64,000 nt of DNA, taken from positions 682,001-746,000 of the forward strand of contig NZ_JARULC010000002.1 in the NCBI RefSeq assembly GCF_029688625.1. The letters are read 5' to 3'. The notes beneath the pieces are model-generated. The model saw nothing but the letters and a program-made list of their open reading frames with translations. It ran no database searches and was not told where the DNA came from. Below are positions 7,531-14,829 of the stretch, piece by piece (the stretch's first letter is position 1; each line of letters opens with the position of its first letter). The position numbers were made by a program, and so were the translations under genes. The DNA is from Qipengyuania marincola. GTDB taxonomy: Bacteria > Pseudomonadota > Alphaproteobacteria > Sphingomonadales > Sphingomonadaceae.

Positions 7531-8217
7531 TCACTCCAACGCAAACAGCGCGAGTGCCGCGCGGTCGGGGATCGCGATGCAGCCGTAGCCGCGCGTCACC
7601 AGCTTGCGCTTCTGCAATTCGCGCAGCGCGGCATTCGCAGTCGCGCGGGTTACGCCGAGCAGGTCGGCCAGTTCCTGCTGGGTGATCGCGATCTGCGCAG
7701 CATCCTCCTCGTTACCCGCCATATTGGCAAGGAGCCCCGCCAGCCGCTTGGGATTGGTCCCGCGCCGCAGGCCGGCCAACTGGCCAAGCGTATCCTGCAA
7801 TTGTTCGGACAGGGCGGCCAGCAGCGCCCGCATGGAAGCAGGATAATTGCCCAGCGCATCGAGGAAGGCTTTCGCGCCGATCAACCGCAGGCTGCTGTTC
7901 CCGCGCGAAATGGCGTCGACGATCCGCGGGCGTCGCGCGAAGACTGCCAGCTCGCCATAGGAATCGCCGGGGCCGAGCAGGGCGACCGCGCGAAACTGTC
8001 CGTCCGGACCGAACTGGCCGATGGTAACCGCGCCCTCCTCGATCAGCCAGAACCCGTCTGCCGCCTCGCCCCGCTGCTGGATGATCTGCCCGTCAGTAAA
8101 GCGGCGCAGGATCGCGCCGCGAAGGAGATGCGCCTGCAAGCCCCGATCGAGGCTGGCGAACAGCATCGGCGCGGCAAGCGACCGCCGAGTCCTGGCAGAA
8201 TGTAAAGAACTGGACAT
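7531..8217 (-). CDS. Crp/Fnr-family transcriptional regulator
   Basis: This is a 228-residue regulator with an N-terminal cyclic-nucleotide-binding-like beta barrel (residues ~20-130; GQIIQQRGEAADGFWLIEEG and PGDSYGELAVFARRPR) and a C-terminal winged helix (ITQQELADLLGVTRATANAA, ~180-200). The phosphate-binding cassette Arg of cAMP binders is not obvious and there is no N-terminal Cys cluster for an iron-sulfur centre, so the ligand is unknown. It is divergent from the fatty acid hydroxylase gene with 66 bases between starts, making that gene a likely target. Confidence 0.88.
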   Translation of the reverse strand: MSSSLHSARTRRSLAAPMLFASLDRGLQAHLLRGAILRRFTDGQIIQQRGEAADGFWLIEEGAVTIGQFGPDGQFRAVALLGPGDSYGELAVFARRPRIVDAISRGNSSLRLIGAKAFLDALGNYPASMRALLAALSEQLQDTLGQLAGLRRGTNPKRLAGLLANMAGNEEDAAQIAITQQELADLLGVTRATANAALRELQKRKLVTRGYGCIAIPDRAALALFALE

Positions 8218-8283
8218 TCTTTCGCCTCGGTAAACGCTAGAGCCGGATTCGACAAGCGAGCCAGAATTTCCGGGAGACCCACC

Positions 8284-9135
8284 ATGCCCACTTCGACTTT
8301 AGCGATTGTCGCGATCTATTTCGGTTATGCCGCGCTCGAATTGTGGCGCTCGAACCTGTTCGGGAAGGCCGAACAAACGCGCGACGACGGCATCGTCGAG
8401 GCGGTCAGCATGACCATGTTGCTGGCGGTCACCCAGCCTGCCGTGCTGTTTGCCGCCGGCGCGCTCGCCGATACTATCGCACCGCACTACGCCGGCGCGC
8501 TGTCCGGGCTGAACGTGTTCGCCGCGATCGCGCTGTTTCTCGTCGCGGACGACATGCTCCAATATTGGTGGCACCGGGCGAGCCATACGACGCCGTGGCT
8601 CTACAATCTCCATCGGGCCCATCACAACGCGCGCTACATGAGTGTGCGGCTCGTCTACCGGAACAACGTCATCTACTATGCGATGATGCCCAGCCTGTGG
8701 ATGTCGGGCGTGCTCATCTGGCTCGGACTGGGCTGGGTCTATGCGGGCTATATCGTGGTCAAGCTGCTGGTGATCACCGGCGCGCATTCGGATGTCGCCT
8801 GGGACCGGCCGCTCTATCGCATCGGCTGGCTCTCGCCAGTGATGTGGCTGGTCGAACGCACGATATCGACGCCCGCGACGCATCATGCGCACCATGGCCG
8901 CCACGCCGACGATCCGGCGGTCCACTACAAGGGCAATTACGGAAACCTGCTGTTCGTCTGGGACGTGCTGTTCGGCACGGCGAAGATTACGCGGACCTAT
9001 CCGCAGAGCTACGGGGTCGAGAACCTCGCGCCGGCATCACTCGGCCAGCAACTGCTATGGCCGATCTTCCCGGAACAGAAGGACAGGGCGAACGAACCGG
9101 TTAGAGAGGGGGCCGCGCCAACGAGCGCGGCCTGA
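8284..9135 (+). CDS. Sterol desaturase / fatty acid hydroxylase family protein
   Basis: This is a 283-residue integral membrane di-iron oxygenase. The three histidine boxes are visible: WWHRASH (about residue 97), HRAHH (about 114) and HHAHHGRH (about 199). Hydrophobic helices surround them. Related enzymes hydroxylate or desaturate fatty acyl chains, sterols or carotenoids; the substrate here cannot be read from the sequence. GGGAGA lies just before the ATG. The divergent Crp/Fnr gene probably shares the promoter region at 8218-8283. Confidence 0.85.
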   Translation: MPTSTLAIVAIYFGYAALELWRSNLFGKAEQTRDDGIVEAVSMTMLLAVTQPAVLFAAGALADTIAPHYAGALSGLNVFAAIALFLVADDMLQYWWHRASHTTPWLYNLHRAHHNARYMSVRLVYRNNVIYYAMMPSLWMSGVLIWLGLGWVYAGYIVVKLLVITGAHSDVAWDRPLYRIGWLSPVMWLVERTISTPATHHAHHGRHADDPAVHYKGNYGNLLFVWDVLFGTAKITRTYPQSYGVENLAPASLGQQLLWPIFPEQKDRANEPVREGAAPTSAA

Positions 9136-9141
9136 CGAAGG

Positions 9142-9170
9142 GGCCGGCCGGGCATAGCGTCCGGCCGGCC
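9142..9170. terminator. GC-rich hairpin between convergent genes
   Basis: A perfect 10-bp inverted repeat (GGCCGGCCGG / CCGGCCGGCC, 9-nt loop) fills the 45-base gap between the hydroxylase stop and the osmC stop. There is no long T-tract on either strand, so it is a likely but weak bidirectional terminator. Confidence 0.5.
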
Positions 9171-9180
9171 TTGAACGGCA

Positions 9181-9612
9181 TCAGCCCTCGAATTTCGTGT
9201 CGAGTGTGATCTCGGCATTCAGCAGCTTCGAGATCGGGCAATTCGCCTTGGCATCGGCGGCAAGCTCTTCGAACTTCGCCTGTTCCATTCCGGGGACCTT
9301 GCCCTTGGTCGATAGCGCAGACTTGGTCACCGTGAAGCCATCGCCATCCTTCTCGAGCGTCACTTCGGCGCTGGTGGTTACGGTGCCGTCGGTATGGCCG
9401 GCTTCGGCCAGCTTGAACGCCAGGGCCATGGTGAAGCAACTGGCGTGGGCCGCCGCGATCAGTTCCTCGGGATTGGTCCCCGCCTCGTCTTCGAAACGGG
9501 TCTGGAAACCCTAAGGTTGGGCGGCGAGGGCGCCCGAGCCGGTCGAGACATGGCCCTTCCCGTCCTTGCCAAGGCCTTCGTAGGTCGCACTGCCGCTATT
9601 GGTCGTTTTCAT
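9181..9612 (-). pseudogene. osmC: OsmC-family peroxiredoxin broken by an in-frame TAG codon
   Basis: The full frame would encode a 143-residue OsmC hydroperoxide reductase. The start (ATG 9612, AAAGGAG 7 bases upstream), ATYEGLGKDGKGHVSTGSG, TNPEELIAAAHASCFTMALA and ANCPISKLLNAEITLD all match E. coli OsmC closely, including both catalytic cysteines. Codon 34 is TAG (9511-9513) where E. coli has Tyr in QQPYGF, so one base change from TAT or TAC explains it. There is no frameshift. As written, only 33 residues are made. An internal ATG (9429) could restart but would lack the first cysteine. A sequencing error cannot be excluded. Confidence 0.85.
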
Positions 9613-9668
9613 GCAGAAACTCCTTTCGCCCTCCCGACGAGTGGCGAGCGATAGGGTTCCGCTTGCGC

Positions 9669-9785
9669 CTACATCATGTGCATGACGGACGGGGCCAGCG
9701 AGATCGCCAGCGAAATCAGCGCTGCGAAGGTGCCGAACGTCCCGGCGAGGGTGGTGAACGGGCTGCTGCCGGTATTTGCGAACAT
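9669..9785 (-). CDS. 38-residue membrane small protein
   Basis: This short frame has a good ribosome site (AGGAGA, 7 bases before ATG 9785) and encodes a Ser/Thr/Gly-rich N-terminus followed by one hydrophobic helix (FAALISLAISLAPSVMHMM at the end). It lies 56 bases upstream of osmC on the same strand and may share its transcript. A 7-bp inverted repeat (ATGAGGT at 9784-9790, ACCTCAT at 9807-9813) places the ribosome site in its loop and the start codon in its stem, which could affect translation. No family is recognised. Confidence 0.5.
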   Translation of the reverse strand: MFANTGSSPFTTLAGTFGTFAALISLAISLAPSVMHMM

Positions 9786-9853
9786 GAGGTTTCTCCTGAT
9801 GGCGATACCTCATCGTTCGCCGACGACAGCGACTTGGTTACATGATGGTCCAG

Positions 9854-9881
9854 AAGAAAAGGGCGACCACACTGGCCGCCC
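9854..9881 (-). terminator. Terminator after the Arg-rich lipoprotein gene
   Basis: On the minus strand an 8-bp stem (9874-9881 with 9861-9868, one G-T pair, 5-nt loop) is followed by TTTTCTT (9854-9860), 16 bases after the stop codon at 9897. Confidence 0.65.
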
Positions 9882-9896
9882 CTTCACCCTGTTTGA

Positions 9897-10568
9897 TCAA
9901 TCGTCGTCGCGCCGGCGGTCCCTGCGCCTTTCGCGGCGGTCGCGTCGCTGGTCGCGCCGGGCCTCTTCGCGTCGATCGCGACGAGCTTCACGGCGAGCAT
10001 CCCTGCGCCGGTCGCGGCGTGCCTCGCGTCGGGCTTCCGCGCGCCGGTCGCGCCGGGCTTCCTGGCGGGCCTCACGACGCTGCTCTGCACGCTGGCGCTG
10101 GCGGTAGTCGCGGCGCGCCTCCTGCCGACGTTCGCGAATGATCTCGCGACGGCGTTCTGCGCGGCGTTCCTGACGATAGTCGCGCCTGCGTTCTGCCCGG
10201 CGCTGGTCGCGATAGCGCTCGCGGCGATCCGCACGGCGCTCGGCCCGGCGTTCCCACCGGTCCCAATTGTTGCGCAGGCGGCGCTGGTCGCGCATCTCGG
10301 CCCGGCGGGCGAGCCAGTAGCGTTGCTGACGCGCGTTCCAGCGATGGCGGCGGCGATCCCGGTCGTAGACGTAGTAGCCGGTACCCGGATAATAGAAGTC
10401 GTCATACCAGCCGTAATAGCCGTCGTTGTAATAGCCATCGTCGTAATAAGGGTCGCCGTAATAGCCTGCGCTACCGACCGATACTCCGCCATAGGAGCCG
10501 AGGCTGCAGGCGTTGAGCAGACTGGTGCCGGCGGCAACCGCGAGCGCTGTTCGTTTGGATAGTCCCAT
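9897..10568 (-). CDS. Lipoprotein with Tyr-rich and long Arg-rich repeat regions
   Basis: This is a 223-residue predicted lipoprotein of unknown role. A signal peptide ends in the lipobox LLNAC (Cys21). Residues ~30-70 are Gly/Tyr/Asp-rich (YYDDGYYNDGYYGWYDDFYY). From about residue 70 to the end the chain is almost only Arg, Asp, Glu, Ala and Gln in imperfect units such as RRDRRAEARREA, giving a long charged helix. The start ATG at 10568 has AGGAGA upstream; in-frame ATGs further up would destroy the signal peptide. Its own terminator follows. A surface or periplasmic polyanion-binding role is possible but is only a guess from charge. Confidence 0.75.
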   Translation of the reverse strand: MGLSKRTALAVAAGTSLLNACSLGSYGGVSVGSAGYYGDPYYDDGYYNDGYYGWYDDFYYPGTGYYVYDRDRRRHRWNARQQRYWLARRAEMRDQRRLRNNWDRWERRAERRADRRERYRDQRRAERRRDYRQERRAERRREIIRERRQEARRDYRQRQRAEQRREARQEARRDRRAEARREARRDRRRDARREARRDRREEARRDQRRDRRERRRDRRRDDD

Positions 10569-10665
10569 CCCGTAATCTCCTGAATTCGTTGGAGACGGTC
10601 TAGGGGGCGGGGATTGAACTGCCTCTGAACCCGCGGTCACGTGGGGTTCATGCGGCCGGTCCGGC

Positions 10666-11916
10666 TCAGATAATCCCGACCTGTCTGCCCGATTGTTCGA
10701 AGATCGAAAGGATTTCGCCGACTTCCTCTTCGCTATGCTCGGCACACAGGGAGCAGCGCAAGAGCGTCATTCCGGCGGGTGTCGCCGGCGGCCGCGCGAG
10801 GTTCACGTAGAGGCCGTTCTGGATCAGCGCCTCCCACATCTGCGCGCCCTGTTCGAGGTCGGGCATGATGACCGCGATGATCGCGCTCTGCGGTTCCTCG
10901 GTCCCGAGCTTGAAGCCCAGGTCCTTGAGGCCCTTGTGCAGGGAGCGCGAATTTTCCCACAGGTGCGCGCGCTTGTTCGAACCGTGCATCAGCTTGCGGA
11001 TGCTGGCCTCCGCGGTCGCAACCACCGATGGGGGAAGCGATGCGGTAAAGACGTAGGGGCGACAGACCAACCGCATGATCTCGAACTTGGGATGGTTCGA
11101 GACGCAGAAACCGCCAACGGTGCCGACGCTCTTGCTGAAGGTGCCGATGATGAAATCGACATCGTCCATCACGCCGGTATCCTCGACCACGCCGCGGCCG
11201 TTTTCGCCGATGAAGCCCATCGAATGCGCCTCGTCGACCAGCACCATGGCACCGTACTTCTTAGCGATCGCGACCATTTCCTTGAGCGGTGCGACATCGC
11301 CCAGCATCGAATAGACGCCCTCAAGCACGACCAGCTTGCCCGCGCCTTCGGGGATGCGCTTGAGGCGCTTCTCCATTGCCTCGATATCGTTGTGCTTGAA
11401 CGGCACGACTTCGGCCTGGCCCATCGCGCAGCCGTCCCAGATGCTGGCATGGCTGTCGATATCGAGAACGATGTAGTCGCCCTTTCCGGCGATGGTCGAG
11501 ATGATCCCGAGATTGGCCTGGTAGCCGGTGGAAAAGACCATCGCATGGTCCATTCCGTAGAAGTCCTTGAGCGCCTGCTCGCACTCCTTGTGGCCCTGAT
11601 AGGTGCCGTTGAGCACGCGGCTGCCGGTTGTGCCGGTGCCGTAATCGGCCAGCGCCTGCTTGCCCGCCTCGACCACGTCGGGATCGAAGGTCATGCCCAT
11701 GTAATTGTAGGTGCCCAGCAAAATGGTCTCGCGACCGTTGCAGATCGCGCGGGTCGGCGAGAGGACCTTTTCCATGACCAGATTGAACGGGTCTTCCTGT
11801 CCACTGGAAAGCAGCCCTTCGCGCAGGGCGATGATGTCATCGAACTTGGAGAAGAGATCCTTCCCTTCTCCTTCGAGTGTTTCCGGCTGGTCGGGCTGGA
11901 TGATGCCTTCGCTCAT
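10666..11916 (-). CDS. spt: Serine palmitoyltransferase
   Basis: This is a 416-residue PLP enzyme of the alpha-oxoamine synthase family that condenses serine with an acyl thioester to 3-ketosphinganine, the first step of sphingolipid synthesis. Family motifs include NYMGMTFDPDV, GTGTTGSRVLNGTY, LVDEAHSMGFIG and the PLP-lysine segment GTFSKSVGTVGGF (Lys near residue 258). Related enzymes make aminolevulinate or 2-amino-3-ketobutyrate. The directly upstream acyl carrier protein (TGATG overlap) and sphingomonad-like context favour serine palmitoyltransferase. The ATG at 11916 begins MSEGIIQPDQ. Confidence 0.85.
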   Translation of the reverse strand: MSEGIIQPDQPETLEGEGKDLFSKFDDIIALREGLLSSGQEDPFNLVMEKVLSPTRAICNGRETILLGTYNYMGMTFDPDVVEAGKQALADYGTGTTGSRVLNGTYQGHKECEQALKDFYGMDHAMVFSTGYQANLGIISTIAGKGDYIVLDIDSHASIWDGCAMGQAEVVPFKHNDIEAMEKRLKRIPEGAGKLVVLEGVYSMLGDVAPLKEMVAIAKKYGAMVLVDEAHSMGFIGENGRGVVEDTGVMDDVDFIIGTFSKSVGTVGGFCVSNHPKFEIMRLVCRPYVFTASLPPSVVATAEASIRKLMHGSNKRAHLWENSRSLHKGLKDLGFKLGTEEPQSAIIAVIMPDLEQGAQMWEALIQNGLYVNLARPPATPAGMTLLRCSLCAEHSEEEVGEILSIFEQSGRQVGII

Positions 11917-12158
11917 CAGTCGGCCTGCAGCTTGGTGACGGCATCGACCAGCTGGCCGTAGGTTTCGATCTCGGCTTGCTGGTTCATCGAGATGATGATG
12001 TCGAATTCGTCTTCGATCTCGGCCACGAAATCCATCACGGTCAGGCTGTCGAATTCCAGATCGTTCTGGAAGGTCGTGTCCTCCTCGATCGTCACACCCT
12101 TCTTGTTGAAGGGCTCGATCAGCGAGCGGATCTTGGTGTCGACTGCGGCGCGGTCCAT
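11916..12158 (-). CDS. Acyl carrier protein dedicated to sphingolipid synthesis
   Basis: This 80-residue carrier protein has the phosphopantetheine site in EFDSLTVMDF (Ser38) and the acidic helix II EIEDEFDIIISM. Its stop codon overlaps the start of spt by one base, so the two are translationally coupled. In Caulobacter and sphingomonads such an ACP delivers the acyl chain to serine palmitoyltransferase. The start at 12158 (MDRAAVDT) has GGAAAG upstream. A TTGACA hexamer (minus strand, 12238-12243) about 80 bases upstream may be the -35 of the operon, although its -10 is poor. Confidence 0.85.
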   Translation of the reverse strand: MDRAAVDTKIRSLIEPFNKKGVTIEEDTTFQNDLEFDSLTVMDFVAEIEDEFDIIISMNQQAEIETYGQLVDAVTKLQAD

Positions 12159-12270
12159 AGGGGGCTTTCCAATCCTTCGGGGGCGCGGCCCGGCGGGCGC
12201 GCTGTGCCCGTGCGGCAAAGCGGTGAAACACGTCTTTTGTCAAGGTTTGGCGCGCGCGGCCGCGGCTTAG

Positions 12271-12639
12271 TCACTCGGCAATCAGGGCGCGAACCTTGGC
12301 CATGAAGGGCATGATCGAAACCGGTTTGGCGAGGTAATCCGCGGCGCCAGCCTCGCGGATGCGTTCCTCGTCACCCTTGCCGGCATAGGCGGTGACGGCC
12401 AGCACGGGCACCTGCGCCATCGCCGCATCGCGCTTCAACTGCGCGATCAGGTCGATGCCGCTCACATTCGGCAGCTGGATGTCCATGATGACGAGATGGG
12501 GGGCGAATTTCTTCGCCGTCGCCACCACATTGGATCCGTCCGCCACGGGAACGACTTCGAAGCCGTGGGCTTTCAGGACATCGCAGAACAGTTTGCGATT
12601 GAGATCGTTGTCCTCGACAACCAGGATTCTCTTTGCCAC
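12271..12639 (-). CDS. divK: DivK-like single-domain response regulator
   Basis: This 122-residue stand-alone receiver domain aligns end to end with Caulobacter DivK (125 residues). Key residues are the acidic pocket VVEDND (Glu9, Asp10), phospho-acceptor Asp53 in IMDIQLPNVSG, the Thr/Ala switch TAYAGKGDEERIREAG and the conserved Lys in YLAKPVS. DivK conveys histidine kinase signals that lower CtrA activity in the cell cycle. The GTG start at 12639 has GGGAGG upstream and gives the family N-terminus (AKRILVVEDND). ctrA itself lies at about 40 kb in this window. It is divergent from the DUF3572 gene. Confidence 0.85.
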   Translation of the reverse strand: MAKRILVVEDNDLNRKLFCDVLKAHGFEVVPVADGSNVVATAKKFAPHLVIMDIQLPNVSGIDLIAQLKRDAAMAQVPVLAVTAYAGKGDEERIREAGAADYLAKPVSIMPFMAKVRALIAE

Positions 12640-12715
12640 GCCGCAGGGCCTCCCTGATACCGGGCCCCGAACTGGACCTTGCACTGGGGCAGCGCCATAT
12701 GGAAAACACAAGCAC

Positions 12716-13006
12716 GTGACAATCATTCGCAACCAAGCCGCCAGATCCGCCGAAAGCCGCGCCCCCGAAGTGTTGGCGCTGGAGGCGCTCGGCTGGGCAC
12801 TTGCCGACAGCCAGCGCGCCGAACGCCTGCTGTCTCTGACCGGCCTGACGCCCGAACGCTTGCGTCACGGGATCGAGGATCGCTCCGTACAAGCCGCAGT
12901 GCTGGAATTTCTGGCCAATCACGAGCCCGATCTGGTGCTGGCGGCGGACAATCTGCAGACCACACCGGAGGCCCTGATTGCCGCGCACCGGGAGTTGTCC
13001 GCATGA
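12716..13006 (+). CDS. DUF3572 family protein
   Basis: This 96-residue, mostly helical alphaproteobacterial protein has no known function. Visible segments are EVLALEALGWALADSQRA and FLANHEPDLVLAADNL, both typical of DUF3572. The GTG start at 12716 is the only sensible start. The stop overlaps the ATG of the next gene (ATGA), so it leads a translationally coupled run of five genes. It is often found near divK in related genomes. Confidence 0.75.
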   Translation: MTIIRNQAARSAESRAPEVLALEALGWALADSQRAERLLSLTGLTPERLRHGIEDRSVQAAVLEFLANHEPDLVLAADNLQTTPEALIAAHRELSA

Positions 13007-13632
13007 GCCGCCCGCTGATCATTTCCGATTGCGACGAAGTTCTGCTCTACATGGTCTCGCCGTTCCGCGACTGGCTGGCCGAAACGCAGGGCGTCGAATT
13101 CCGCATGCAGGGCGGCGACTTCGCGACAGCCCTGCGCTGGCAGGACAGCGGCGAAATCCTGGCGCCGGACGAAATCTGGCGCAAGCTGGGTGGCTTTTTC
13201 GATACCGAAATGCACCGCCAGACCGCAATTCCCGGCGCGATCGAGGGCCTGAATGCCCTCACCGAACACGCCGACGTCGTGGTGCTGACCAATCTGGTCG
13301 ACAAGCGGCAGGAAATGCGCCGCCAGCAATTGGCCGATCACGGGCTGGAGGCGCGGGTATTCACCAATCAGGGGCCCAAGGGTCCGGCCCTGCAGGCCAT
13401 TCTGGATGAATACGAGCCGTCGAAGGCCATCTTCATCGACGACCTTGCCCAGCACCACCGCTCGGCACGCGAAACGCTGGGGAACATCACCACGTTGCAC
13501 CTGTGCGGCGAGCCGATGATAGCACCGCATATCGACTGCGCTCACAAATCCGGCCATGCCGACGCGCGGATTGACACCTGGGACCACGCGCTGCCGTGGC
13601 TGATGGACCGACTGGAAAAGGAGCCCGCATGA
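13003..13632 (+). CDS. HAD-superfamily phosphatase-like hydrolase
   Basis: This is a 209-residue HAD-fold protein. Motif I is ISDCDEVLLY (Asp9 and Asp11), motif II is VVLTNLVDK (Thr/Asn), and motif III/IV is in KAIFIDDLAQHH. A small helical cap lies between residues 20 and 80. The expected reaction is phosphate ester hydrolysis, substrate unknown. It overlaps its neighbours on both sides by ATGA junctions. Confidence 0.75.
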   Translation: MSRPLIISDCDEVLLYMVSPFRDWLAETQGVEFRMQGGDFATALRWQDSGEILAPDEIWRKLGGFFDTEMHRQTAIPGAIEGLNALTEHADVVVLTNLVDKRQEMRRQQLADHGLEARVFTNQGPKGPALQAILDEYEPSKAIFIDDLAQHHRSARETLGNITTLHLCGEPMIAPHIDCAHKSGHADARIDTWDHALPWLMDRLEKEPA

Positions 13633-14084
13633 GCATTTCCGCCCGCCTCGAGGAACTGGGCATCGCCCTGCCGGAAGCCGCCGCCCCGGTGGCCAGCTAC
13701 AAGCCGATCGTCGTGCATGGCGGTCTGGCCTACATATCGGGCCAGCTACCGTTCGTGCAGGGTAAGATCGTGACTGGTAAGCTCGGCGCGGATCTCGATT
13801 GCGAGGAAGGGCGCAAGGCGGCGCGCGCCTGCGGGCTGATGATCCTCGCGCAGCTCGCTGCAGCCGATCTGCTCGAACGGGTGGAGTGCGTAGTGAGACT
13901 GGGCGGCTTCGTCGCCAGCACCCCCGACTTCACCGAGCAGCCGCAGGTGGTGAACGGGGCGAGCGACCTGATGTACGAGGTGTTCGGCGACTGCGGCCGC
14001 CATGCGCGCGCCGCGGTCGGCGTGCCGGTCCTCCCGCTCGACGCCGCGGTGGAGGTCGATGCGATCATTGCTCTCGAAAATTGA
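13629..14084 (+). CDS. RidA (YjgF/YER057c) family protein
   Basis: This 151-residue enzyme belongs to the RidA superfamily of enamine/imine deaminases. Conserved parts are LAYISGQLPFVQGKI near residue 40, the central helix GLMILAQLAAADLLERVECV, and the C-terminal HARAAVGVPVLPLDAAVEVD with the key Arg. This length and the ARAAVGV ending fit the RidA subgroup found in alphaproteobacteria rather than E. coli RidA itself. The start is coupled to the HAD gene (ATGA). Confidence 0.85.
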   Translation: MSISARLEELGIALPEAAAPVASYKPIVVHGGLAYISGQLPFVQGKIVTGKLGADLDCEEGRKAARACGLMILAQLAAADLLERVECVVRLGGFVASTPDFTEQPQVVNGASDLMYEVFGDCGRHARAAVGVPVLPLDAAVEVDAIIALEN

Positions 14085-14829
14085 CGACTTGCGTGTCCGC
14101 CGGTCCGATCCCGCGCGGATCGGCTGGCTGGCGCAATGGACCTATGCGCATCGCGGCCTGCACGGGGCCGGCCAGGTGGAAAATTCGCGCGGCGCCTTCG
14201 CAGCGGCGCTCGCCGCCGGCCTCGGCATCGAATGCGATATCCAGCGCAGCGCCGATGGCGAAGCGATGGTGTTCCACGATTGGGATTTTACGCGGCTGAT
14301 CGGCCGACCGGAAAAGACCGAGAGCCTGACGGCGGCGGAATGGAAGAAGCTGAGCTATCTCGAGGGCGAGGAGCCGCCGATCGCGCTTGCCGACCTGCTG
14401 GAGATGGTGGCGGGTAGGGTGCCGCTGCTGATCGAGATCAAGTCGAGGCGGGGCTATGACGTCGCGCAAAGTTGCGTCGCGGTGGCGCATTGTCTGCGCT
14501 CCTATGCCGGCCCGCATGCCGTGATGAGCTTCGATCCACGGGTGTCGCGCTGGTTCGCTGCGCATTCACCGCAGACCGTGCAGGGCCTGGTGATGCGCGA
14601 AGACGACAAGGGCTATACCCAGAAGGCCTGGCAGCGACATCTGACGCTGTGGGCGGCGCGGCCCGAATTCCTTGCTTATCACATCGAGGCGCTGCCCAAT
14701 CCGATGGTCGCCGGACTGCGCGAGGCCGGCCTGCCGATCGCGACCTGGACAGTGAATTCGCCCCAACTTGCGGACCGCGCACGGGACCATGCCGACGCGC
14801 TGATCGCGGAAGGGGCGGGGCTGGCGTGA
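14059..14829 (+). CDS. Glycerophosphodiester phosphodiesterase
   Basis: This 256-residue TIM-barrel enzyme hydrolyses glycerophosphodiesters to glycerol-3-phosphate and an alcohol. Motifs are the catalytic AHRGLHG (about residue 30), ENSRGAF, the metal-binding IECDIQRSADGEAMVFHDW, and LIEIKSRRG. The C-terminal segment GLPIATWTVNSPQ is also typical. It lacks a signal peptide, so it acts in the cytoplasm. The start ATG at 14059 has GGAGG 4 bases upstream and overlaps the RidA gene by 26 bases. Confidence 0.88.
   Translation: MRSLLSKIDDLRVRRSDPARIGWLAQWTYAHRGLHGAGQVENSRGAFAAALAAGLGIECDIQRSADGEAMVFHDWDFTRLIGRPEKTESLTAAEWKKLSYLEGEEPPIALADLLEMVAGRVPLLIEIKSRRGYDVAQSCVAVAHCLRSYAGPHAVMSFDPRVSRWFAAHSPQTVQGLVMREDDKGYTQKAWQRHLTLWAARPEFLAYHIEALPNPMVAGLREAGLPIATWTVNSPQLADRARDHADALIAEGAGLA

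Noticed and set aside
9897..10568. Tandem-repeat-like DNA in the Arg-rich gene taken for a CRISPR or satellite array
   Set aside because: The repeats are short, irregular codon repeats (Arg-Arg-Asp/Glu-Ala) in frame within a gene with signal peptide and terminator. There are no regular spacers.
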